A stretch of DNA of 5,248 bases from Silvanigrellales bacterium. Lineage in GTDB: Bacteria; Bdellovibrionota_B; Oligoflexia; Silvanigrellales; Silvanigrellaceae. The notes below the pieces were generated by a model. That model did no database searches. It worked only from the letters and a program-made list of their open reading frames with translations, and was not told where the DNA came from. Where the stretch lies: NCBI GenBank assembly GCA_028285285.1, contig JANQPW010000592.1, positions 1 through 5,248 on the forward strand, written 5' to 3'. Position numbers and translations under genes: made by a program. Position 1 is the first letter of the stretch; every line of letters begins with the position of its first letter. Shown here piece by piece: positions 1 to 5,248 of this stretch.

Positions 1-467
1 AAATGTTCATTCAGCAGCGAGTCAAGCTGAACGCTGCGATCGTAGAGCCTGTCGAGACCAATAGCTCGCTCGAAGACCAAAATCGCACCAATGCGGTCGT
101 GACTGAGTGTCTTAACGGCCTTGACCACCTCTTCTATCACGTTAGCGCCTTCCTCCTCGTCTATTCCCGTGATGAAAGGACCGCGACCAAAACGTGTTAA
201 CAAACGCCGAATGTCGTCTTGGAAGAGAACAATGACGACAATGATGAAGTCCGAATAAAATTTGCTGATGATCCAATTGAGAGTCTCAAACTGCAACACA
301 CTTGAGACGAGGTAGGCAAAGAAAATGACCAACATGCCGATGAGAATTTGGGCTGCTCGTGTGCCTTTGAGCATGGAAATGATCTGATAAAAGAGAAGTG
401 CCACAAGAACAATATCGGCAGCTCCGCGCCACGTGATGTTCTGTGCCAATTCAAAAACAAATTCCAT
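1..467 (-). CDS. cdaA: Membrane-bound diadenylate cyclase, CdaA/DacA family (3' end beyond the window)
   Basis: Partial CDS: 155 codons are visible and the C-terminal part lies off the left edge. CdaA enzymes condense two ATP into cyclic di-AMP at the inner membrane. The visible part has the family layout: three hydrophobic segments (about residues 17-32, 41-58 and 64-82), the signature FQDDIRRLLTRFGRGPF at 82-98 right after the third segment, and the start of the DAC domain with IGAILVFERAIGLDRL at 126-141. The catalytic DGA and RHR motifs would lie past the edge and cannot be checked. Most family members I know read FQPE(L/I)RR, so the FQDD form is a variant. The ATG at 467-465 lies 6 bp after the lolA stop; the weak Shine-Dalgarno (AGGG) overlaps that stop codon, suggesting translational coupling. 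In many bacteria cdaA is followed by ybbR and glmM, which would lie off the window. Family assignment is confident; activity is not provable here. Confidence 0.93.
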   Translation of the reverse strand, partial: MEFVFELAQNITWRGAADIVLVALLFYQIISMLKGTRAAQILIGMLVIFFAYLVSSVLQFETLNWIISKFYSDFIIVVIVLFQDDIRRLLTRFGRGPFITGIDEEEGANVIEEVVKAVKTLSHDRIGAILVFERAIGLDRLYDRSVQLDSLLNEH

Positions 468-473
468 TCAGCC

Positions 474-1214
474 CTACAACTTGTCGATTGCGGTTCCAGC
501 GGGAGGCTCAAATTGGAAGTCTTCTGCATTCAAGTCGGTAGCGCTCCAACCCTGGAATTCTATGGTGTTGCGGTTTCCGTTTTTGAACGCAATTCGGATT
601 TCGACCACGTGACCCGTGGACTTGTTCGCCACGAGGTACAGGTAGTCTTCCGCCCCCGTTTTCTGCCTCGGGATCAATTTAGCAAAGAGCCGTTCAGGCC
701 GTGAGGAGGGCTTTGTGTCAAACGAAGAGGGAGCATGATTCCCCTGGCTATTCTTTTCACTCTTATTTGATTTGCTTTCGGCAGAATTGTTCCAAGGCAG
801 AAGCTCATACCTTTTCTTCAGAGCCTGAGGATCCAACACCGCCTGAAGAAAATCCAGACCCGCTGAATCGGCTTTCATGCGCTGGGCATGCTGAGCTCGC
901 TCGTTGTACTTCCAAAGAAACTCGCCAGAAGAAACATAAAGCTCCGGTTGCGGCCTCTGAACCTGCCAGCGGAACATATTGGGCGCCAGAATCGAGAGAG
1001 ATCCAACAGAGCCGCGGCTTTTTTTCCGGAGGGCGGAATAAAAGCTTTGTTTGAATCGGGACTCATAGCCCTTGCCGCCCCTTCTCTTCGCCTGTAACTG
1101 AGAGATCTCTTTCTCAATGTTCGAGGCGGCAGAATTCGCCCGGGCAAAGCCATCGAACCCGCTCGATACATACATCGAAATCAGTATCGCCAAAAAAAAG
1201 ATGCGATGCGACAT
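474..1214 (-). CDS. lolA: LolA-like periplasmic outer-membrane lipoprotein carrier
   Basis: A 246-residue exported protein. LolA takes lipoproteins from the LolCDE transporter and carries them across the periplasm to the outer membrane. An N-terminal signal peptide (hydrophobic residues 5-20, likely cleavage after ARA near 24-26) has no lipobox cysteine, so the mature protein should be soluble. Family features in order: FKQSF at 54-58, SVGSLSILAPNMFRW at 69-83, YVSSGEFLWKY at 93-103, FAKLIPR at 177-183, IEF at 218-220, and the C-terminal FQFEPPAGTAI at 233-243. A Ser/Lys/Asn-rich stretch at about 142-172 looks like a low-complexity loop inserted between the two halves. The ATG at 1214 was chosen because GAGGT lies 4 nt upstream and the signal peptide then starts properly; the same frame is open up to 1298 but those extra residues are not signal-like. 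A DMT-like gene lies upstream and cdaA 6 bp downstream. It could be a LolA paralogue (such as LolA-like proteins for other cargo) rather than the housekeeping copy. Confidence 0.85.
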   Translation of the reverse strand: MSHRIFFLAILISMYVSSGFDGFARANSAASNIEKEISQLQAKRRGGKGYESRFKQSFYSALRKKSRGSVGSLSILAPNMFRWQVQRPQPELYVSSGEFLWKYNERAQHAQRMKADSAGLDFLQAVLDPQALKKRYELLPWNNSAESKSNKSEKNSQGNHAPSSFDTKPSSRPERLFAKLIPRQKTGAEDYLYLVANKSTGHVVEIRIAFKNGNRNTIEFQGWSATDLNAEDFQFEPPAGTAIDKL

Positions 1215-1317
1215 TTTGACCTCTTTCATGGAAAACGACGTGTTGGAGACAAAGCCAACCCTATCGCGACTCGAGAAAGAGCTCAACATGGGGGCCAATC
1301 AAGGCCAACTGAGGATC
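1215..1317 (-). promoter_or_regulatory. Spacer between the membrane-protein gene and lolA; weak promoter candidate
   Basis: This 103 bp gap is long enough for lolA-cdaA to have their own promoter. On the minus strand, TTGAGC (plus 1281-1286) is followed after 17 nt by TAGGGT (plus 1258-1263), about 45-50 nt upstream of the lolA ATG. The -35 half matches the sigma70 consensus at 4 of 6 positions and the -10 half only at 3 of 6, so this is a suggestion only. A small inverted repeat (GTTGG / CCAAC at 1242-1246 and 1255-1259) lies just downstream of it. No T-rich terminator was seen after the upstream gene, so read-through from that gene is equally possible. Confidence 0.25.
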
Positions 1318-2274
1318 TCAAACGCTACCAGATGGAATCACCTTGGGGCCACGGTAGTCAGACACAAGGCCTCCTTGCAGTTTCGCCATCAGAAAACCAA
1401 TAGCCAGAACAAGAAGTGGAAAAAGCTCAGGGGGGTTAAAGCCAGGCGCCCTCACGAAAAAAACCACGGCCATGGCAGTGAGCGCCGCAGCGGACACCCA
1501 ATATGCGGTGAGCACAGGTGAACGAACTGTGGCCTCCCAAGCCAAAACAAGACGCTGTTTCAAAGCTCCCAAAACGACTCCAGCGAGGAGCACTGGCACG
1601 ACCAAAAGCGGCTCAGAACGAAATCCAAATCCAATGAGGTCTTGGTCGGGGAGGGAAACCTGAACGAGGCCACCGAGGAACAAAACCGTAACCACGGAAG
1701 TAAAACTCTCCCAAAAGGCCCATTTTTGGCGGGAAACAAGCACTTGTTTTGGATTATAAGAATACTGAGCAACACCCCAAATCACAGCGCCCATCAACGA
1801 TAGAGAACGAACAACCCAGACATTTGGGGCGGAGAGGTCAACCCCAGAGAAGCTCACATCAAAAAGCAGCAGGGTGACCATTGCAAATGCTGCCAGAGTC
1901 ACTCCCAATCGATTGTGATTTGAAAACGACCGCCCGTCGTTGAACCGGTACCAGACCGTGCCAGCAACGCGCCCAAACAACAGAGCACTGAGGCTAAAAA
2001 CATACCCCGCTCCCGCAAGTGTTGCACAAAGAAAAGCTCCAAGGCCTAGCGTTTGCACAAGCCCCAGCAGCCACACTTTCTTCACCACAGGCCCAGCCAC
2101 ATAAAGTGACTGTGGGAGACTCTTCAGTACCGACAGGAACTGCGCCAGACCCATTCCCAGGACCATAAGGCAAACAGCTCCAAATGGAGACAGATCCAGA
2201 CCATGTAGGGGTTGCAAGATCAGAAGCCCCAAGCTTAAATAGATTCCATACACTGCGGGGAAAAGTCGTTGCAC
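1318..2274 (-). CDS. Polytopic membrane protein, probable DMT/EamA-type transporter
   Basis: A 318-residue, very hydrophobic protein with about ten membrane segments (roughly residues 5-22, 29-50, 66-84, 86-100, 121-139, 154-170, 188-207, 221-238, 253-273 and 283-298). Ten helices in about 300 residues is the architecture of the drug/metabolite transporter superfamily. The second half fits the EamA pattern loosely: MGAVIWGVAQ at 161-170 resembles the start of a repeat, SPVLTAYW at 252-259 sits where EamA proteins carry a proline-containing helix, and PPELFPLLVLAIGFLMAKL at 281-299 resembles the final helix. Substrate is unknown. Start choice: GTG at 2274 has AAAGG 8 nt upstream and puts the first helix near the N terminus. 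An in-frame TTG at 2319 would add 15 charged residues but lacks a visible Shine-Dalgarno and overlaps a GC-rich hairpin. It heads the minus-strand block and diverges from the lipoprotein gene. Membrane protein is certain; DMT membership is likely but not proven. Confidence 0.7.
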   Translation of the reverse strand: MQRLFPAVYGIYLSLGLLILQPLHGLDLSPFGAVCLMVLGMGLAQFLSVLKSLPQSLYVAGPVVKKVWLLGLVQTLGLGAFLCATLAGAGYVFSLSALLFGRVAGTVWYRFNDGRSFSNHNRLGVTLAAFAMVTLLLFDVSFSGVDLSAPNVWVVRSLSLMGAVIWGVAQYSYNPKQVLVSRQKWAFWESFTSVVTVLFLGGLVQVSLPDQDLIGFGFRSEPLLVVPVLLAGVVLGALKQRLVLAWEATVRSPVLTAYWVSAAALTAMAVVFFVRAPGFNPPELFPLLVLAIGFLMAKLQGGLVSDYRGPKVIPSGSV

Positions 2275-2344
2275 TCCAGAAACCTTTCTCTCGTGCCCGC
2301 GAGGGCGGGTGGTGGGCAAACGAAAGTTACTTTAGAGAAATGAT
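2275..2344. promoter_or_regulatory. Divergent intergenic region with a candidate minus-strand -10
   Basis: These 70 bp separate the two divergently read halves, so transcription in both directions should start in or near here. On the minus strand TATCAT (plus 2340-2345) matches the sigma70 -10 at 5 of 6 positions and would leave a leader of about 60 nt before the GTG at 2274. No good -35 is found at normal spacing. For the plus-strand gene no convincing promoter is seen within these 70 bp. The right part is AT-rich and continues so into the first 80 bases of the annotated lipoprotein gene. Confidence 0.3.
2296..2309. repeat. Small GC-rich inverted repeat upstream of the membrane-protein gene
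   Basis: CCCGC at 2296-2300 and GCGGG at 2305-2309 form a 5 bp GC-only stem with a GAGG loop. On the minus strand it lies about 20 nt before the preferred GTG start, close to the AAAGG Shine-Dalgarno, so it would be in the 5' leader. If translation instead started at the TTG (2319), it would lie within the coding sequence. It could modulate ribosome access, but a stem this short may be chance. Confidence 0.3.
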
Positions 2345-3886
2345 ATGAACTGCCGACAAAATCAATCACTTTTTTGTTTCTTTACTAAAAGTGTAGAAAA
2401 TATCCTTTCAAAACAAGGCATTGCAATTAAAGCCGTACTCACAGCAACAGCTCTTCTCACATCTTGTCTGGAAATGACAAAACTCATACCTGCGGCTGAG
2501 CCGGAAGAAATCCCAGGCTTTTCACCAGCGAGCTTCTCTTCAGGCTTGAACCCGCTCAGCCTTGCACCAAACCCCTCATACGGCTTAGACACCATGATCA
2601 GCGGCTCCATCACAGCAAACGCCAACCTTGGGGAAGCGGCACTCAGTGAAAAGCTTCGACTCTTTGAAACAGATCTTGCTGAGCTTCAAAGCCACCTCGG
2701 GGATGCTTCTCTTGGTTCCTTCCTGAGAAACCTCCCACCGCAGCCAGACTCCAAATCGATCCAAAGCGAGGTTGAGAAACTCAAAAAATCCACTGCGCGA
2801 ACAAATTTCGTCGCAGCACTTGCTTCAATTGACTCGGGTGAGACTTTTCCGCTGATAGAAACGCAAACCTCCTCCCGGTTCGATGCCACTCAATCTCGAT
2901 CGCAATTTAAGCTGTTTCTGCCTCCAGGAAGTGTCTTCACGGGCCTGGGAAAAGACTTCAATCCAACAAGCCGCACCGCTGCTGAAGCCGGAGTTGTCGC
3001 CGCACAGCCCAACCTTGCTCAAAATTGGTCGCTTGTTTCTTTCGAATCAGCCTACGCGTACGCCCGCTCCCTTCAACCATCCAATCAGTATCAAGTTGTT
3101 GTGGAGTGCTCGCGCATTCTTCTCAACACGGCTGAGGCTGCGGGGTTGGAGCTGATTTGGCCCCGAGCTCTGATATATGAAAGTCTGCAAGACCCCTCAC
3201 AACACCAGAGTGTTTTTCGACTGCATGCTGTGGTGACAGAGTCGTCTGAGGCTGGGTTTCAGCTCGAGAGCTCACCCATTAGCATTGAAACGCGAACCAC
3301 TCGAAGCGACAGTTATCTTTCGCTCAGGTACCAGTTTCACACATTTGATGGGGCACAAAGTGGCCGTTCTTACTCTCTTTTTCACGAGGCTGATCAGCTG
3401 TTCCTCACACGGTTCTCCACCTCACAGCGGAGCACCTTCACAATTGATCATATTTGGACGAGCTTCCAACTGCCGAATTCCAAGCTTGTGATTTCAGCCC
3501 AGGAACGTCGCAGTGAGTTCGGACTGAGCCAAAGGGCATTCTCTGACGAGCAAGTTGCTTTTTTCACTGGTCCTGAAGGCCCCGACGGTGTTACAGGATT
3601 CGATGGTGTCACATCCCCACCCGAAGACAAATGGCTTCGCCTCGACCCCGTTCGACTTTACAACGCAAAGCAGGAACGAGTTGCGCCAGCCCAGGCACCG
3701 GAGTTTCAGGCGGCGGGGTTGCACCATGTCGATCCGGAAAGTTTCGTCTCACAAGCCGGGTTCTCACTTTTTTTCCGCGGTGTTGAGTCAAGGCCAACAG
3801 CCAGCGATGTTTCCCTTCTTGAACCCGAACAGTGGCAGGAAATGCAGAGTTTCTGCAGCGCAAGATTCACCGACTCCGCACCCTAG
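2345..3886 (+). CDS. Putative outer-membrane or periplasmic lipoprotein of unknown function
   Basis: A 513-residue protein not recognised as any family. A hydrophobic stretch at about 26-40 ends in the lipobox LTSC (38-41), so signal peptidase II should cleave before Cys41; residues EMTK follow, with no Asp at +2 to suggest inner-membrane retention. The mature part begins with a Ser/Pro-rich linker (about 50-90), then a probable helical region (98-152), then a long alternating, Ser/Gln-rich region suggestive of beta structure (about 185-400). A short collagen-like tract of five Gly-X-Y triplets sits at 409-423. Cys255 and Cys504 are the only other cysteines of the mature protein. The ATG at 2345 is the only normal start upstream of the lipobox, but it gives an unusually long 25-residue N-terminal region rich in AT codons and has only a weak Shine-Dalgarno. 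The true start may be downstream at a non-standard codon. The CapA-like gene follows 65 bp later on the same strand. Confidence 0.75.
   Translation: MNCRQNQSLFCFFTKSVENILSKQGIAIKAVLTATALLTSCLEMTKLIPAAEPEEIPGFSPASFSSGLNPLSLAPNPSYGLDTMISGSITANANLGEAALSEKLRLFETDLAELQSHLGDASLGSFLRNLPPQPDSKSIQSEVEKLKKSTARTNFVAALASIDSGETFPLIETQTSSRFDATQSRSQFKLFLPPGSVFTGLGKDFNPTSRTAAEAGVVAAQPNLAQNWSLVSFESAYAYARSLQPSNQYQVVVECSRILLNTAEAAGLELIWPRALIYESLQDPSQHQSVFRLHAVVTESSEAGFQLESSPISIETRTTRSDSYLSLRYQFHTFDGAQSGRSYSLFHEADQLFLTRFSTSQRSTFTIDHIWTSFQLPNSKLVISAQERRSEFGLSQRAFSDEQVAFFTGPEGPDGVTGFDGVTSPPEDKWLRLDPVRLYNAKQERVAPAQAPEFQAAGLHHVDPESFVSQAGFSLFFRGVESRPTASDVSLLEPEQWQEMQSFCSARFTDSAP
2367..2393. promoter_or_regulatory. 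AT-rich inverted repeat, operator-like, in the 5' end of the lipoprotein gene
   Basis: CACTTTT at 2367-2373 and AAAAGTG at 2387-2393 are perfect 7 bp arms separated by 13 bp. The surrounding 2361-2410 is clearly more AT-rich than the rest of the window, as expected of a promoter or operator rather than of coding sequence here. If the lipoprotein really starts downstream of it, the repeat would be in its control region, and it is also well placed (about 100 bp upstream of the GTG) to affect the divergent membrane-protein gene. Regulator unknown. Confidence 0.35.
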
Positions 3887-3893
3887 GTGCGGA
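3875..3893 (+). repeat. Perfect 8 bp hairpin spanning the lipoprotein stop codon
   Basis: TCCGCACC at 3875-3882 and GGTGCGGA at 3886-3893 pair perfectly around the three bases CTA. The TAG stop codon (3884-3886) sits in the loop and first stem base. The stem is GC-rich, but what follows (CAGATCCGTGAC) has no T-tract, so it is not a standard intrinsic terminator. It may protect the 3' end of the lipoprotein message, attenuate transcription, or lower expression of the CapA-like gene that starts 58 bp further on. Confidence 0.6.
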
Positions 3894-3951
3894 CAGATCC
3901 GTGACAGTCTGGGGCATTCCTGGCTTGCAATCTGCACATCACAGCAGGAAC

Positions 3952-5205
3952 ATGGCAAAGATGTTTCAAAAAAATGCACACAGAATTTTTTTTTCGCTGG
4001 GTTTGCTTGGCGCGGCCTCTTCGTCCGCCCATGCGAGCCTGACACGTGTGCAGCCATCTCCATCAACTGCCAACACAGACCGTCTCCTTCCTGGCTGCAA
4101 GAATCCCCTTGTGATGGGGTTTGCTGGAGACGTCTACATAGGCAATCGCAGCTTTCGACTAGCCGAAAATCTCAACTCTAAAGTGTCTCCGCTTCTTGAA
4201 ATTGCCAACCCATTCGTCGTCAATTTCGAAGGGGTTGTGGGAAACAACCTTGAACGCGCCTACCCCGATGCACCTTTTGCCCTGAGCATGCCCGCAGAAG
4301 TGCCTGCGTGGCTGCGCAGTGTGGGCGTTGATGCCGTGACTCTCGGAAACAACCACATCATGGATTTCGGCCTCCAGGGTCTCAACGACACTCGTAAAGT
4401 GCTGAGCGCCGCCGGAGTTGCATTTGCAGGGGCTGGACGTAACAGCTCCATTGCCGAAAAACCCCTCGTGGTGAAACGGAAAGGTCGTCGGATCCACGTG
4501 CTTTCCTTCAACGCGACCTTTCCCAAGGAAAGCTGGGCCACAGACACAACGCCGGGAACGGCATACCCTTCAGTGAAGCGCCTCACCGAAACAATCTCTC
4601 AAAGCAAGGCTCAAGCCGATTTTGTGGCGGTCTCTTTTCACTGGGGGCAAGAGTCAAAGATTGAGCTTCGGCCCTACCAAAAAAGAATGGCTCAGTTGGC
4701 CATAGATCTGGGGGCTGACTTTGTCTACGGCCATCATGCGCACATTGCCCAAGGCATCGAACGCTATAAGAACCGAACCATTGCCTATGGTCTCGGAAAC
4801 TTTCTTTTCGACTCCTATTCTGAGCGCACAGAATTGAGTTTGGTGGCCCTGCTTCCCTTCTGTCTCTCTCCGGGGAGCTCGCTCTCTGAGTACAAACCTG
4901 TTTTTGTGCCTCTGCTCACCAACAATCTCAAAAACCACTTTCAAACGCGGCCCATGTCTGAGCTTGATTTTGCAAAGCATGCCCAAACCTATTTAGCCTT
5001 GAAGGCTTTTTCACGTCAGGAACGTCTTTGGTTTCCCCAAGAAAACACCATCACGCAGATCGGAGATCTTCTGGAACGCCTGCAACCTCTGCTCCCGCCA
5101 GAAGCCTCAAAGCCCACTCCAGACACGAATGGCACAGAGCAACCCTTGCAAAACCGGCGCACATCGACAAGTTTAAATTCTCCTTTAAGCAGAAGAACAG
5201 AATGA
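3952..5205 (+). CDS. CapA/PGA_cap-family metallophosphatase-like protein, exported
   Basis: A 417-residue protein of the CapA (PGA_cap) family, which shares the calcineurin-like metallophosphatase fold and includes the capsule poly-gamma-glutamate proteins CapA/PgsA; most members have no proven substrate. Motifs in order: GFAGDVYIG at 56-64, NFEGVV at 91-96, LGNNHIMDFG at 131-140, FHWGQE at 229-234, GHHAHIAQGIE at 260-270 and YGLGNFLFD at 279-287. The metal-ligand candidates D60, E93, N134, H135, H230, H262 and H264 are all present, so the site looks intact. A signal peptide (hydrophobic about 12-24, likely cleavage after AHA at 26-28) and no lipobox predict a soluble periplasmic or secreted protein, unlike the membrane-anchored Bacillus PgsA. 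The tail (about 381-417) is Pro/Ser/Thr-rich and disordered-looking. Start: ATG 3952 or ATG 3961, with AGGA at 3946-3949 rather too close to the first and far from the second. An upstream in-frame ATG at 3832 overlaps the lipoprotein gene and is not signal-like. No pgsB or pgsC partner is visible. Confidence 0.88.
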   Translation: MAKMFQKNAHRIFFSLGLLGAASSSAHASLTRVQPSPSTANTDRLLPGCKNPLVMGFAGDVYIGNRSFRLAENLNSKVSPLLEIANPFVVNFEGVVGNNLERAYPDAPFALSMPAEVPAWLRSVGVDAVTLGNNHIMDFGLQGLNDTRKVLSAAGVAFAGAGRNSSIAEKPLVVKRKGRRIHVLSFNATFPKESWATDTTPGTAYPSVKRLTETISQSKAQADFVAVSFHWGQESKIELRPYQKRMAQLAIDLGADFVYGHHAHIAQGIERYKNRTIAYGLGNFLFDSYSERTELSLVALLPFCLSPGSSLSEYKPVFVPLLTNNLKNHFQTRPMSELDFAKHAQTYLALKAFSRQERLWFPQENTITQIGDLLERLQPLLPPEASKPTPDTNGTEQPLQNRRTSTSLNSPLSRRTE

Positions 5206-5209
5206 AGGA
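5205..5209 (+). promoter_or_regulatory. Strong Shine-Dalgarno for the next gene, touching the capA-like stop
   Basis: AAGGA at 5205-5209 lies 7 nt before ATG 5217 and shares its first base with the TGA stop of the CapA-like gene. Ideal spacing and the tight arrangement imply the two genes are on one transcript. Confidence 0.7.
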
Positions 5210-5216
5210 ACCCAAA

Positions 5217-5248
5217 ATGAAAAGACTGAGTCTCACCAGACCGCAAAA
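5217..5248 (+). CDS. Start of an unidentified gene (runs off the right edge)
   Basis: Only ten codons and two bases are visible, reading MKRLSLTRPQ. The start is supported by the strong Shine-Dalgarno AAGGA 7 nt upstream and by the 11 bp gap to the preceding gene on the same strand, so it is probably co-transcribed with the CapA-like gene. Too little sequence is present to predict a function; the basic N terminus could begin a signal peptide but no hydrophobic stretch is reached. Confidence 0.6.
   Translation, partial: MKRLSLTRPQ

Noticed and set aside
197..529. A 110-codon minus-strand open frame over the lolA/cdaA junction
   Set aside because: It is an alternate frame over the cdaA 5' part and lolA 3' end; the overlapping cdaA frame carries clear family motifs.
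1215..1298. 28-codon N-terminal extension of the LolA-like protein
   Set aside because: The added residues are not signal-like and would precede a good signal peptide; ATG 1214 has its own GAGGT ribosome site.
3875..3898. Rho-independent terminator after the lipoprotein gene
   Set aside because: The stem is strong but no T-tract follows on either strand, so only a hairpin is claimed.
3832..3951. Forty-codon N-terminal extension of the CapA-like protein
   Set aside because: It overlaps the lipoprotein gene by 55 bp, has no ribosome site, and would bury the signal peptide in the interior of the protein.
3555..4181. A 208-codon plus-strand open frame across the lipoprotein/CapA junction
   Set aside because: It runs out of frame through the lipoprotein 3' end and the CapA-like signal peptide, has no recognisable domain or signal peptide, and conflicts with two well-supported genes.
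3952..5205. A complete poly-gamma-glutamate capsule locus
   Set aside because: Only the CapA-like protein is present; no PgsB/CapB ligase or PgsC/CapC is visible, and most CapA-family proteins are not proven capsule genes.
1..5248. tRNA/rRNA genes, CRISPR array, insertion sequences or integration sites
   Set aside because: No cloverleaf-like sequence, evenly spaced repeats, transposase motifs or terminal inverted repeats were seen; the window is almost fully coding.

Overview
The window looks like an ordinary chromosomal stretch from a Gram-negative bacterium of roughly 50% GC (estimated by eye). It encodes a LolA-type periplasmic lipoprotein carrier, a protein with a lipobox signal peptide, and a membrane-bound diadenylate cyclase (CdaA family). 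Having both outer-membrane lipoprotein trafficking and c-di-AMP synthesis fits deltaproteobacteria-like lineages (for example Bdellovibrionota, Myxococcota or Desulfobacterota) better than enterics. That placement is inference from gene content, not a sequence match.

Layout. The left half (1-2274) is a minus-strand block read from right to left. It starts with a multi-pass membrane protein resembling a drug/metabolite transporter (DMT/EamA-like), followed by a LolA-like carrier and a cdaA cut off by the left edge. LolA and cdaA are 6 bp apart and probably translationally coupled; a 103 bp gap separates the membrane protein from lolA. The right half (2345-5248) is read on the plus strand. It holds a large putative lipoprotein of unknown function, a secreted CapA/PGA_cap-family metallophosphatase-like protein, and the first ten codons of another gene behind a good Shine-Dalgarno. 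The two halves diverge from a short region around 2275-2420.

How the genes may work together. LolA and CdaA form a compact unit linking envelope lipoprotein transport to c-di-AMP synthesis, a nucleotide tied to cell-wall and osmotic homeostasis in other bacteria. The right-hand genes are also envelope proteins (lipoprotein, exported CapA-like protein), but no other capsule or poly-gamma-glutamate synthesis gene is visible. No RNA gene, mobile element, CRISPR array or clear horizontal-transfer signature was found. The points most worth a second look are the unknown lipoprotein with a short collagen-like tract, the AT-rich inverted repeat inside its annotated 5' end (which puts its start in doubt), a perfect hairpin around its stop codon, and the lolA-cdaA coupling.
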